From Alphaproteobacteria bacterium WMHbin7 (GTDB taxonomy: Bacteria > Pseudomonadota > Alphaproteobacteria > Rhodospirillales > WMHbin7): DNA of 64,000 nt. A model generated the notes under the pieces. It worked only from the letters and a program-made list of their open reading frames with translations, had not been told where the DNA came from and did not search any database. Shown in pieces: positions 28,215-45,621 of this stretch (positions are counted from its first letter, which is position 1; each line of letters starts with the position of its first letter). The stretch lies in the NCBI GenBank assembly GCA_002753155.1, contig PDZW01000004.1:1-64000 (forward strand). Direction: 5' to 3'. The position numbers were made by a program, and so were the translations under genes.

Positions 28215-28946
28215 TCACTTGTCTTTCGTCATCGGGGCCCATTGCGGCTCTGGCTTCGTCTTGCGCGCGCTCGATGCCTGCTGAATGGGCATCAATTCGG
28301 CAGGTCGGCGCTGGGGCTGATGGGCTACGATGTTCCATCCATCCTTGGCGGAGGGCTTGTCGCCTTCGACCAGCCTGGGTTCGGCTTTCGGCGCCAGCTT
28401 CGCCACGGCCACGGCCTGCTCGGCCAGAGCCAGCACGGCCCCCAGATCGACACGGCCATCGGCATTGACCAGATCGGCCAGGGCGATATTGGCCATCCGT
28501 ACCTGAGGCACCACGCCCTCCACCTTGCCGGTCGTAAATTTCTCGCCCACCAGCTTTTGGCCCAGTTGCACGGCCGCCTCGGTGGCGCGCCTTGTGCCTT
28601 CCTTCTCGTCGGCTGTGGGCATCATCAGCAAAAAGACGTCCTCGCCCTGCTTGAAACAGGTCTCGCCAGCAGCCAGATGGCGGCGGATGGTGCTTTCGCT
28701 CAGCATCAGAATGGTGTTGGCCCGGCTTTCCCAGGCTTCGCCGATGGCGATCCGATAGTCTTTCAGCGAAATCACCTGCAAACGGGCGCGGGGATGCTTC
28801 TTGTGAAGATCATCAAGCGCCAGCGCCACCCAGGTTTCTTCCTCGCGTCGCTTGGCCAAAGCCGCCGTCGCCTGGGTCTCCGCCTCCCCCGCCCCCTTGA
28901 ACAGAACCTTGCTGATCTGAGAAAACAAAGACTTGCTTTTGCTCAT
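28215..28946 (-). CDS. Conserved hypothetical protein
   Basis: 243-aa ORF; no recognised family (weak degenerate-GGDEF flavour only). Confidence 0.6.
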   Translation of the reverse strand: MSKSKSLFSQISKVLFKGAGEAETQATAALAKRREEETWVALALDDLHKKHPRARLQVISLKDYRIAIGEAWESRANTILMLSESTIRRHLAAGETCFKQGEDVFLLMMPTADEKEGTRRATEAAVQLGQKLVGEKFTTGKVEGVVPQVRMANIALADLVNADGRVDLGAVLALAEQAVAVAKLAPKAEPRLVEGDKPSAKDGWNIVAHQPQRRPAELMPIQQASSARKTKPEPQWAPMTKDK

Positions 28947-29112
28947 AGCCCCCTCGGCGCATCTTAACGCTACGATAAATAGCCCAAGTGATCCGCCATC
29001 GACAAGCCGGGCAAAGAGGTTGTCCCCACAAAGCGATTACGCTAAGGTGATCCGCTTGAAATTTCCAAGATTCCAGGTTCGTGCCGTTGTGTCAGGGGAG
29101 GCTTTGCGTTCG

Positions 29113-30129
29113 ATGGCCAAATTCCGCCAGATTTTCGATAACAGGCCCCTCGTCCTGGGATCGGCCCTTAGTGTCACCCTTCTCTCCTTGGCGGGCCCCG
29201 TCACGGCCCAGCAGGTCATCACCGACAACAGTTCGATCTATTCGAACAATCCGAATGTTTATGTCGATCTCAGCGTTCTCGACCAGTTGGGGCAGCCAGC
29301 GACGCTGCAATCCCTGCTGTCGGGCCGTCAGGCGATCGCGGGCTATCCTCAACTGTCCCTGCCCTCCGACAAATTGAAGCTGAAGGCACCCGCCTCGGCC
29401 AAGCCCAAGGTGGCGAAGGCCAAGCCGAAGCCCAAACCGATTGAAACCATCTCGACCGAACCCGAGGTCAGGCTGGGCGCCGCGGAGCCGACACCGGCTT
29501 CTCCCGCTCCCAAGGTCGCCGTAGAGACAACCCCGGTTCCCCCGGCACCGCCCGCACCGACCCTGGCCGCACCCGCTGCTCCGACGCCCATCGTCAAACT
29601 GGCCGAGGCCCCGAAGGCCACCACCGCTGCAGTGCCGCCCGCTCCACCCACGCCGCCCGCTCCGCCGGTGATTGCGCCTGCGCCCCCTCCCGCACCGCCC
29701 GCCATCGAGGCCCGGCCCGCAGCCCCCATGCCGCCCAGTGCGCCTGAAATCAAACGCCCGACGGAATTGTCGTCATTGCCCGAAGCGTCGGCCCCCTCGG
29801 TCATGGAGGGCGGCGAGACCCTGATGCAGATCGTCTTCGCCGACGGTGCCACGCGCATTCCCGATAGCAATCTGGTCGACCTCAAGGCCCTGGCGGGTCG
29901 CATGAGCAAAGACGACGAAATGCGGCTTCAGCTTCTGGCCTATGCCGAAGGCACAGACGCCAATGCCAGCAAGGCGCGGCGTCTGTCCCTGTCCCGAGCA
30001 CTTTCCGTGCGCTCCTACCTGATCGACCAGGGTGTGCGCTCGACCCGCATCGATGTGCGCGCCCTGGGCAACAAGGCAGGAAGCGGCCCTTCCGAGCGCG
30101 TCGATGTGATGTTGCTGAGAAACAGATAA
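29113..30129 (+). CDS. OmpA-family protein with long Pro/Ala-rich linker
   Basis: Start at MAKFRQIFDNRP; P/A-rich middle; C-terminal LMQIVFADGATRIPDSN...ASKARRLSLSRALSVRSYLIDQGVRSTRIDVRALG OmpA-like. Confidence 0.8.
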   Translation: MAKFRQIFDNRPLVLGSALSVTLLSLAGPVTAQQVITDNSSIYSNNPNVYVDLSVLDQLGQPATLQSLLSGRQAIAGYPQLSLPSDKLKLKAPASAKPKVAKAKPKPKPIETISTEPEVRLGAAEPTPASPAPKVAVETTPVPPAPPAPTLAAPAAPTPIVKLAEAPKATTAAVPPAPPTPPAPPVIAPAPPPAPPAIEARPAAPMPPSAPEIKRPTELSSLPEASAPSVMEGGETLMQIVFADGATRIPDSNLVDLKALAGRMSKDDEMRLQLLAYAEGTDANASKARRLSLSRALSVRSYLIDQGVRSTRIDVRALGNKAGSGPSERVDVMLLRNR

Positions 30130-30152
30130 GACAAAATTTCAGCGCTCGTATT

Positions 30153-30473
30153 TCAAAAGGCCACCGGAAGACCGGTGGCCTTTTTGATGTCCGCGCTTAA
30201 GGTCTCGAAGAAATCTGCCCCGCCCCGCGTGGAACGCCAGGCCACGCCCTCCGCCACCGCCTCGTAATGCGAGGCTCCACTGACCGGAGAGGACAGCCAA
30301 ATCTGACGCAGGGGCGCATGGCTGTTGATGACGAACTGCCGTCCGTCCTCCAATTCCAAAGTCAGCACATTTCCCTGCAAATCGGCATCCAGTCCGGCCT
30401 CCTCGGCCAGATCGGACAAGCGCGACAATAGCTGGGCCGCCAGCGCGGCAAAGCGGGATTCATCGAGGCTCAT
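30153..30473 (-). CDS. cyaY: Frataxin/CyaY iron donor protein
   Basis: MSLDESRFAALAAQLLSRLSDLAEE...VLTLELEDGRQFVINSHAPLRQIWLSSPVSGASHY. Confidence 0.88.
   Translation of the reverse strand: MSLDESRFAALAAQLLSRLSDLAEEAGLDADLQGNVLTLELEDGRQFVINSHAPLRQIWLSSPVSGASHYEAVAEGVAWRSTRGGADFFETLSADIKKATGLPVAF
30155..30185 (+). terminator. Rho-independent terminator of OmpA-family gene, overlapping cyaY 3' end
   Basis: AAAAGGCCACCGG-AAGA-CCGGTGGCCTTTTT. Confidence 0.85.
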
Positions 30474-30484
30474 GCGCTCATCCT

Positions 30485-31627
30485 TCAAGCATCCTTCTTG
30501 CGAAGATAGGGGCGTCGTTTCGCCCTTTCCAGGGCCTTGGCGTAAATCGCCAACGTCGCTTCCATCTGGCGATCCATGCGCAAATGCGCCTTGGCAAAGC
30601 AACACCCATTGGCAACGACCGTCGCGGCTAGATCGTCCTCCTCGATCAAACGGCGGAGAGCTTGGGCCAACGCTCCGGCATTGCCGGGCTCGACCAGCAG
30701 GCCCGTCTTGCCGTCCTTGACCAACTCGGGAAGCCCCCCCACGCGGCTGGCAACGACAGGCTTTCCGGCAGCAAGGGCCTGAGCCGTGATGCGCCCCTGA
30801 GCCTCGATGATCGAGGGAACGGCCACGGCATCCGCCGCCGCCAAGATCGCCGCCACATCGGTGCAATAGCCGGGAAAGACGACACGGCCAGCCAGGCCCA
30901 AACGCCCAACTTCCGCCTTCAGAAAGGCTTCGTAGCCTTCTCCCTCGCCGGTGGCCGACCCGGTCAGAACCAGGCGGGCAGAAAGACCCGCATCTTGAAG
31001 AATCGCCAAGGCCCCGATCAGATGTTCAAGCCCCTTGTCGGGGCGCAGCATGCTGACTGTGGCGATGACGAAATCATCCTTCCCCAGGTTCCAGGATGTA
31101 CGCAATATCGCGCGCGTCTCGGGATCGGGAGACGCGAAAAAGGATTCGTCGGCCCATTCCCCAACGACATCCGAGCGATCCGCCTCGATCAATCCATCCT
31201 CGATCATGGTCTGGCGGATACATTGCGCCACGGCGATGACGCGATCACTGCCCAGACGCCACTGCCATCGGCGCATCAGATCCGGCTTTAAACGCTGTGT
31301 TATATGGCGTGAACGCACGACCCCCACCAGATCGAGGCAGGCCATCAATGCCTTGGCATCCTTGGTGACATGGGCATCGGCAATATCGATCTTCAAATCG
31401 GACAGCAGGGTGCGCAAACCACGGATGGTCGACATCCGCCAGGGATGGTCGAATTGAAAATCGATCACCGGCAGCCCCTGATTCCGGGCGCGCCTGAAAC
31501 TCTCGCCATCGGCGGGTGTTGCCAGCCAGGAGGGATGGCCGTGCCCGTTCAGCCAAGCCACCTGCTCGATGGTTCTGAATTCCATGCCGCCCCAATTGCG
31601 TCCAGGAATCGTGTGAAGAATGCGCAT
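30485..31627 (-). CDS. Glycosyltransferase family 4 (GT-B)
   Basis: Start MRILHTIPGRNWGGMEFRT; VSMLRPDKGLEHLIGAL, PSIIEAQGRITAQALAAGKPVVASRVGGLPELV. Confidence 0.88.
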   Translation of the reverse strand: MRILHTIPGRNWGGMEFRTIEQVAWLNGHGHPSWLATPADGESFRRARNQGLPVIDFQFDHPWRMSTIRGLRTLLSDLKIDIADAHVTKDAKALMACLDLVGVVRSRHITQRLKPDLMRRWQWRLGSDRVIAVAQCIRQTMIEDGLIEADRSDVVGEWADESFFASPDPETRAILRTSWNLGKDDFVIATVSMLRPDKGLEHLIGALAILQDAGLSARLVLTGSATGEGEGYEAFLKAEVGRLGLAGRVVFPGYCTDVAAILAAADAVAVPSIIEAQGRITAQALAAGKPVVASRVGGLPELVKDGKTGLLVEPGNAGALAQALRRLIEEDDLAATVVANGCCFAKAHLRMDRQMEATLAIYAKALERAKRRPYLRKKDA

Positions 31628-31637
31628 GGACAAAGGA

Positions 31638-32978
31638 TCAGGCCCCGACTTCATCCGGCAAGGCCCGGCTGGACGAGGAGGCATCTTCGAGATGGAGCAA
31701 ATGCTCGGGCGAACGCCAGGCCAGTCTATCAAAACCGTGACAGGCCGGGCAGATCGAGGACCAGTCATCGGCCATGGCTCCGCAAGACAAGCAAAGCCAG
31801 ACGGGATTGGACTGCGCCGTGGACAGGCGGCGGATCCAGGCCACCGAGTCCGAAAGCCGCCCCTCGCCTTCGTCGATGGCGGCCATGAGGGCAAGGACGC
31901 GCGCCTGGGGACGCTCCGCCGCCAACACGGGTTCCAGCGCCGAACGCGCCTTGCCCCACAAACGGGCGTCGAGAGCCGCCTTGGCGACGGCGATATGGCT
32001 TTCGATATTCTTGGGGGCGCCCGCAACCAGGCGCTCGACGGCCAGCACAAAACGGACGGCATCCTCGCCCTCGCTAAGACTCTTCAAGCAATCGACGAGA
32101 CTGGGATGCGGATTGGCCGTCCAGGCCCTTTCGAGAAGCCGAGCGGCCTTGCTCTGCTTTCCTTTGGCCCCCAGCAATCTGGCAGCCAGAACAGCGCTGG
32201 CAGGAAGTTCGGGCAAAAGATCGAAAGCGGTCTCGGCCAGCTTGAGGGCATGTTGGGAATCAACGCTCTGGTTGGCCAGTTCCAAGGTCAGGATGGCGCT
32301 CCTGCGCTTGGCCAGATCGTCTTGCATGAGATGGCGCTTGGCCGACTTGGTCACAAGCTCCAGGGCCTCTTCCCAGGCACGCTCCTCGATCAGCAGATCG
32401 AAGAGGGCTAAGATCACCCATTCTGCGTCGGGCTTAAGCGCATAGGCCTTTCTTGCCTGAATCAAAGCCGATGTCCGATCCCCCCTTTTCAAAGCCTGGG
32501 TGATCAATCCGCGCAGAGCCAGGAATTCGGTTTCCTTGCGCTTTAGCATGGCATCGAAATGTTGAGTGGCTGCTTCTTCATCGCCCGCCAATTGAGCGGC
32601 CTGAGCGGCCAGCAGCAACGACAAAGGGGGCGAATCGAGAAGCGAATCCGCCTTTCTGGCCTGGCGTAGCGCTTCCTTGGGATCGCCTGCCGCCACGGCA
32701 ACCAGCCCGCGTGTCAGCGATTCATAACCTTGGCGGTGGCGCCGCTCGGCCCGCATGCGTCCGAAGATACCGGGCACGCCGATCAAAAGGCCGAGAAGGC
32801 GCACCAGCCAGAGCAGCAGAAAGGCCGCCAAGGCGCAAATCAGCAGCAACAGGGGCATGCTGGTCTCGACATGCCAGCCCAGCCAGTCCAACGAAACGGC
32901 GCCCGGGCGATCAGCCAGCCAGACAGCGCCCGCCACCAGGAGACCGACACCAATAAGATAGCGCAAAAGACGGATCAT
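31638..32978 (-). CDS. HemY-like TPR membrane protein
   Basis: MIRLLRYLIGVGLLVAGAVWLADRPGAVSLDWLGW N-terminus typical of HemY; downstream of hemCD. Confidence 0.85.
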   Translation of the reverse strand: MIRLLRYLIGVGLLVAGAVWLADRPGAVSLDWLGWHVETSMPLLLLICALAAFLLLWLVRLLGLLIGVPGIFGRMRAERRHRQGYESLTRGLVAVAAGDPKEALRQARKADSLLDSPPLSLLLAAQAAQLAGDEEAATQHFDAMLKRKETEFLALRGLITQALKRGDRTSALIQARKAYALKPDAEWVILALFDLLIEERAWEEALELVTKSAKRHLMQDDLAKRRSAILTLELANQSVDSQHALKLAETAFDLLPELPASAVLAARLLGAKGKQSKAARLLERAWTANPHPSLVDCLKSLSEGEDAVRFVLAVERLVAGAPKNIESHIAVAKAALDARLWGKARSALEPVLAAERPQARVLALMAAIDEGEGRLSDSVAWIRRLSTAQSNPVWLCLSCGAMADDWSSICPACHGFDRLAWRSPEHLLHLEDASSSSRALPDEVGA

Positions 32979-36626
<3,648 letters not shown>

Positions 36627-36636
<10 letters not shown>

Positions 36637-36926
36637 CGCTAATTCCAGACTCCGAAAAGCTTAAGGACTTGGCGGCGAAGTATGTCTGGTGGACACCTGC
36701 GGAAAGAACCGTTCGGGATAATCTGCAAGGCCTTGTCGCCCAGGTCATGGAACTGGGAAGCTGGCGCGATGCCGTCTGGCTGATGAGGAATCTTGGTAAG
36801 GAAGCGTTCAAGGCCGTCCTTCAGGCACCGCCTCCGGGTCTGTCGCGCAAAAGCTGGCTGTTCTGGCATTACCGTCTGGGCGTGACGCCCGGTGAAAACG
36901 CCCCGAAGCGTCGAATGATCGGCTGA
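36627..36926 (+). CDS. Putative antitoxin-side partner of AbiEii-family gene
   Basis: [57 protein letters not shown]...WLFWHYRLG; 12 bp upstream of the AbiEii-like gene. Confidence 0.65.
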
Positions 36927-36938
36927 GGGGGAATTTGC

Positions 36939-37607
36939 GTGTTTCAACTCAATACCGGCATTCTTCCCCCAGCGCAGGCCGATCTTTGGCCCTTGCTGTC
37001 CAGCCTGCCCGCGCATGTCGTCCTCTATGGCGGAACGGCCATCGCTTTGCATCTCGGACACCGCGAATCCGTCGATTTCGATTTCTTTTCATCACAGCCG
37101 TTGGATAGAACGGCCAAGGAAACGCTCCTGGGACTTCCCTGCCTCTCCGGCCTTGAAATCCTGCAAGACGACATCGACACCCTTGTCTTTTCAATCCGGC
37201 GTCTTGGACAGCCTGTCCGCCTTGCCTTCTTCGGAGCAGTCACCTGCGGTCGGATTGGAACACCTCTTGTTCCTCACGGCGGGGGCCCACGCGTCGCCTC
37301 GCTGATCGATCTCTTTGCCCATAAGCTCAAGGTCATTCATGACCGTGCCGAGGGAAAGGACTATCAGGACATCACCGCCATCCTGACCAAAGGACAACTG
37401 GGCTTGGACCAAGGCATGGCCGCTGCGGAAGCCTTGTTTCGGGAACATTTTTCCATCGCGGCCACGCTCAAGGCCCTCGTCTATTTTGATGACCTGAACG
37501 AATCCTGGCGCGTCGGCGAAGAGTCCAAAAACATCCTGCTTCAAGCCATCAAGGCTCTTCCCGAGGAATGGCCTGCCGCGACCCGCGCCGCCGAAACAAT
37601 CGTCTAA
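36939..37607 (+). CDS. Nucleotidyl transferase AbiEii/AbiGii-family toxin-like protein (DUF1814)
   Basis: VVLYGGTAIALHLGHRESVDFDFFSSQPLD (G-G-T-A...D-x-D nucleotidyltransferase motif), DLFAHKLKVIHDRAEGKDYQDI. Confidence 0.85.
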   Translation: MFQLNTGILPPAQADLWPLLSSLPAHVVLYGGTAIALHLGHRESVDFDFFSSQPLDRTAKETLLGLPCLSGLEILQDDIDTLVFSIRRLGQPVRLAFFGAVTCGRIGTPLVPHGGGPRVASLIDLFAHKLKVIHDRAEGKDYQDITAILTKGQLGLDQGMAAAEALFREHFSIAATLKALVYFDDLNESWRVGEESKNILLQAIKALPEEWPAATRAAETIV

Positions 37608-38881
37608 ACCACCAGCACCGGGGCAAAACCGCCGCCTTCTGTCCTGAAATTGGTGGTCTGGCCCTGATAGAGCCGGGCGGCCATCAGCAACAGCTTGCCG
37701 TCATAGGTGTAAAGGCGGATATCCGATTTCATGCGGGCCGCCACGCCATCGACCATGACGCCGCGCTCGGAAGGCGGCGCCACTTCCTGCGCCACATAGG
37801 AAGCACCGGCCAGAACGTCTTCCCAGGCCCGTTTTGTGATTTTATCGCCGCGATAGGCCGCCTTTCCGGCATGCCCCGAGCCGGGTTTAAAGAACCAGCG
37901 CTTGCGCGAAGCCCAAAGTTCGCCAGCATTTTCAGGAGACACCAGAACCGTCTTGGGAACATGGCGGGCGATGATTTCGCCGTCTGCAAAATCGGCCCCC
38001 ATTTCCCTTAAAGCCTGAGCATCACTGAGAAGAGCCAGATGCCGCTTGTCAGCCAGAAGGGCATGTGTGCGCGGGCTTGGCGTCACCACAACGGCACCGG
38101 CCATATAAGCTTCCCGCAACGCCTTGTGCCCCGGTTCATCCAGGGAAAAATCGACAAGGCGGTTATAGACGAGATCAAGCGCCGTTCCCTGGCACCAAAG
38201 ACGCCCGTCTTGCCAAGCCAGTTCCGCTGGATCGGCAATGAATGCCTTGATGCCCGCCTTTTCAAAGGCCACTTTCGCCAATTCGAATTCGGGCAGCAGA
38301 TACTGGCTTGAAGGATCGTCATCGACGATGGCCAGGGATAACAAAGGCATGTCGCCCTTCTGCAGACGATGCTCGTTTTGGAATATCTCGATGAAGGTTT
38401 CGTCAAGACGCTCCGGCCTGGGAAAGCGAAGCAGAGACGCCGACGATTCGTCGCAGCAGGCCTCGGCCACCTCCAGCAGGGCCTGATTTAGATAGGCCCC
38501 CCCGGCATTGGTGTTGATCTCGATCAACCGCGGCCCTTCGGCGCCGATATGGAAATCATAGCCCATGAAAACACTACGCACGCCAAAGTCGGGCTGCGCC
38601 GCCTGGGGCGCTGCCGCCAAGGCTTGCGCTATCCAGGCAGGAAGCCTGCCCACGCGTTCGATCGCCACCACCAGTTCGGCCATCAGATCGGCATCGGCCT
38701 TGGTGACGAAGACGGGTGTTCGTGAAAAAAGATGCGGCCTGCTTTCCAGAACCATCTGACCGAATCCTAAAAGCCCCCGGCGCCGGTCGAGACAAGCCGT
38801 CAGATCCGTCTCGGCCACCGCCCGGCACAGGCATTCCAGATTCAACCGCTCGGCATTCTCGCGCAAAGTCAGGCACTCCAT
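37604..38881 (-). CDS. Putative ATP-grasp-like conserved hypothetical protein
   Basis: GYDFHIGAEGPRLIEINTNAGGAYLNQALL, KRWFFKPGSGHAGKAAYRGDKITKRAWEDVLAGASYVAQEVAP. Confidence 0.65.
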   Translation of the reverse strand: MECLTLRENAERLNLECLCRAVAETDLTACLDRRRGLLGFGQMVLESRPHLFSRTPVFVTKADADLMAELVVAIERVGRLPAWIAQALAAAPQAAQPDFGVRSVFMGYDFHIGAEGPRLIEINTNAGGAYLNQALLEVAEACCDESSASLLRFPRPERLDETFIEIFQNEHRLQKGDMPLLSLAIVDDDPSSQYLLPEFELAKVAFEKAGIKAFIADPAELAWQDGRLWCQGTALDLVYNRLVDFSLDEPGHKALREAYMAGAVVVTPSPRTHALLADKRHLALLSDAQALREMGADFADGEIIARHVPKTVLVSPENAGELWASRKRWFFKPGSGHAGKAAYRGDKITKRAWEDVLAGASYVAQEVAPPSERGVMVDGVAARMKSDIRLYTYDGKLLLMAARLYQGQTTNFRTEGGGFAPVLVV

Positions 38882-39573
38882 ATCCAGGCCCCCACGTCCA
38901 GGAGCAGCCCCCTATATGGGGCAAGCTCCCCCACGGGCGCCAGAGGCCATTTCCAGTTGTTATGAGGCGGCTCAAGTCCGCAAGCCTCGGGCAAGGCCTG
39001 TTCCCGGGCGATTTCGCGACCCTTTTCATCATGCTCAAGGCGCATCGTCTCGGTAATCAGAACCCGGGTTCCCGTAGCATTTCGAAGGCCATCGAGATGC
39101 GAAAGCACCCTATCGTCGCCGTCCGTCATCAAAGCCAACTGTCCGGCCAAATTGAGGCTGACCAGCAGATCGGGCATGGGAACAAGATTTTGCCAAAAAT
39201 CCTTGGCGCCAATATCGGTCGTCAGCAAGTCGATATTGGAATGGCGCCTTCCCATCCGGCGGGCCGGGGCGGGGTGATGCAGATCGACCAGAACGACCTG
39301 GGCGAATTGGCGGCATAACTCCTCAATCGGGACGTCTAGAAGCAGGCCGGACCCCAGAATGACGGCGCGATCACGCATGGAACAATGCTGAATTGCCTCC
39401 AGAATGACGGATCGGCTGGCGGCCAGATGGGGTTCCCAAGCGGCTTGATGGCGACGAAAACGCGACAGAATCGCCGCCTGTTCCCGCACGGCAGGCCAGC
39501 TCTCTCTGCGAAAGGGCGCCTCTTTCAGGCAGAACAGGGCCTCTGCAAGCATCGCTCCCTTTTGCCCTTTCAT
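38869..39573 (-). CDS. Conserved hypothetical protein (Rossmann/methyltransferase-like)
   Basis: RAVILGSGLLLDVPIEELCRQFAQVVLVDLHHP; overlaps the ATP-grasp-like gene. Confidence 0.55.
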   Translation of the reverse strand: MKGQKGAMLAEALFCLKEAPFRRESWPAVREQAAILSRFRRHQAAWEPHLAASRSVILEAIQHCSMRDRAVILGSGLLLDVPIEELCRQFAQVVLVDLHHPAPARRMGRRHSNIDLLTTDIGAKDFWQNLVPMPDLLVSLNLAGQLALMTDGDDRVLSHLDGLRNATGTRVLITETMRLEHDEKGREIAREQALPEACGLEPPHNNWKWPLAPVGELAPYRGLLLDVGAWIWSA

Positions 39574-39625
39574 CTTGCAGGAAGAATGACATAATGCCGC
39601 CGCATTTTAACGCGATTACAGAGTT

Positions 39626-40186
39626 ATGAAACAATTTGCCGCCCTTTTTCTGGTTCTGCTGTTCCTGGCGCCAATTCAAGCTCCCGCCAGGGATGTGCAA
39701 GCACAGCCTGTTGCCATCAGCGGCGCCAAGGCCTCCCAGGTCTTTCCGCTCAGGAAAATCGATTGGCGGCATATTCTTACCGGGGAAATCAACTCCCAGG
39801 GTCAGGCCACCGGTTTTCACTATGCGGGTGTCGATTTCGTTCCCCGTTCCGCCCGCGTCGTCAAGGCGGGGCAGCCGGATGCCAACGGAATCGTCAAGGC
39901 CGAGGTGGAGATTTTTGAACCCAAAAGCGGGCGTTGGCTTGGCAAAAAAAGTGGATCGACCCTGTTTCCCGCCGATTGGACGCGCAACCAGTTGGAAAAG
40001 GAAGTCCTGGCAGCCTATGATAACGCCACCCTGACCCGCCCGCTCGAAGGCGAGGCCTGGAGCTGGCGTGGCCGGGCACCCTCCGGCGTCCTGATTCAGG
40101 GTGTGGTTGACAAGAACGGGGACGTTCGAACCGCCTATCCCATCCGCGAGCCGGGAAAACCCAAAGCGCCTCTGGCCAATCCCTAG
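39626..40186 (+). CDS. Secreted hypothetical protein
   Basis: 186 aa with N-terminal signal peptide MKQFAALFLVLLFLAPIQAPARD. Confidence 0.6.
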   Translation: MKQFAALFLVLLFLAPIQAPARDVQAQPVAISGAKASQVFPLRKIDWRHILTGEINSQGQATGFHYAGVDFVPRSARVVKAGQPDANGIVKAEVEIFEPKSGRWLGKKSGSTLFPADWTRNQLEKEVLAAYDNATLTRPLEGEAWSWRGRAPSGVLIQGVVDKNGDVRTAYPIREPGKPKAPLANP

Positions 40187-40321
40187 CGAACGATTCACGT
40201 CTAAAATCGAAAATTTGGCTTCGATTTCAGACGACCCGCACTAGAAATCACTCTAGAATGTGATCGATTGAACAACGGGCACCGGAACCATGGGGTCTGC
40301 CCGGTGTCTCGATAGGGGAGC

Positions 40322-44517
<4,196 letters not shown>

Positions 44518-44521
<4 letters not shown>

Positions 44522-45621
44522 CCTTTACCCAAGAACTTCCCCTGATTCTGATTGTCGACGATTCGCCCGCCAATATCGCCATCATCAACGAGGTGGCAAA
44601 ACCCTTCTGGCGCACCAGGATCGCCACCTCGGGCGAGAAGGCCCTGAAGCTGGCCCAGATGGACCCCAAGCCGGATCTGGTGCTGCTGGACATCGTGCTG
44701 CCGGATATGGATGGCTACGACATTTGCCAGACTCTGAAGGCCAATCCCGAGACGCACGATATTCCCATCGTCTTTCTGACCGCCAAGCGCGAAGAACAGG
44801 ACGAGGCGATGGGATTCGCGCTGGGAGCGGTTGACTATATCGCCAAGCCCTTCAGCCCGCCCATCGTGGAAGCCCGCATTCGCAATCACCTAATGCTGAG
44901 AGAAGCCAGGCTTCTTTTGAAAAATCAGAATGCGACGCTGGAGCGCAAGGTGGCGGAACGGACGTATGAATTGGCCCAGGTCCGCGATGCCACCATCCTG
45001 GCCATGGCAAGCCTGGCCGAAACCAGGGACAACGAAACCGGCAACCACATCCGTCGCACACAAAACTTCATCCGTTCGCTGGCCGTCGCCTTGAAGGGAT
45101 ATCCGCGCTTTGCGGCCCAACTGGATGACGAAACCATCGACCTGCTTTACAAATCGGCACCGCTTCACGATATCGGCAAGGTGGGCATTCCCGACTCCAT
45201 TCTGCTGAAACCCGGCCCCCTGACGGCCGACGAATTCGAGGTCATGAAGCGCCATACTCTGATCGGGCGCGATGCCATTCTGGCCGCAGAGAGCAAGTTG
45301 GACAGCGCCAATTCGTTTCTGGCCCTGGCCCGCGACATCGCCGTCTCCCATCATGAGAAATGGGATGGCAGCGGCTATCCCCAGGGGCTTTCCGGCGAGG
45401 CCATCCCCCTCTCGGCCCGCTTGATGGCGATTGCCGACGTCTATGACGCCTTGATTTCAAAGCGCGCCTACAAGCCAGCTTTCACCCACGAAAAATCCAT
45501 GAGCATCATCGCCGAAGGCAAGGGCCGCCATTTCGATCCCGACGCCACCGACGCTTTCTTGTCCATTGCCAAGGAAGTCCACCATTTCGCCAACGCTTTT
45601 TCCGACGAGGGCCATTCATGA
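44518..45621 (+). CDS. Response regulator with HD-GYP domain
   Basis: [69 protein letters not shown]. Confidence 0.93.

Noticed and set aside
29460-29750. Pro/Ala-rich low-complexity repeat as a DNA repeat element
   Set aside because: It is the codon-biased linker of the OmpA-family protein, not an independent repeat.
30153-30866. 237-aa ORF as a single gene
   Set aside because: Only the C-terminal 106 aa are CyaY; the N-terminal part is out-of-frame glycosyltransferase sequence.
31628-32062. N-terminal extension of the glycosyltransferase ORF
   Set aside because: Overlaps hemY in another frame and is Arg/Pro/Ser-rich shadow sequence; true start is MRILHTIPG at 31627.
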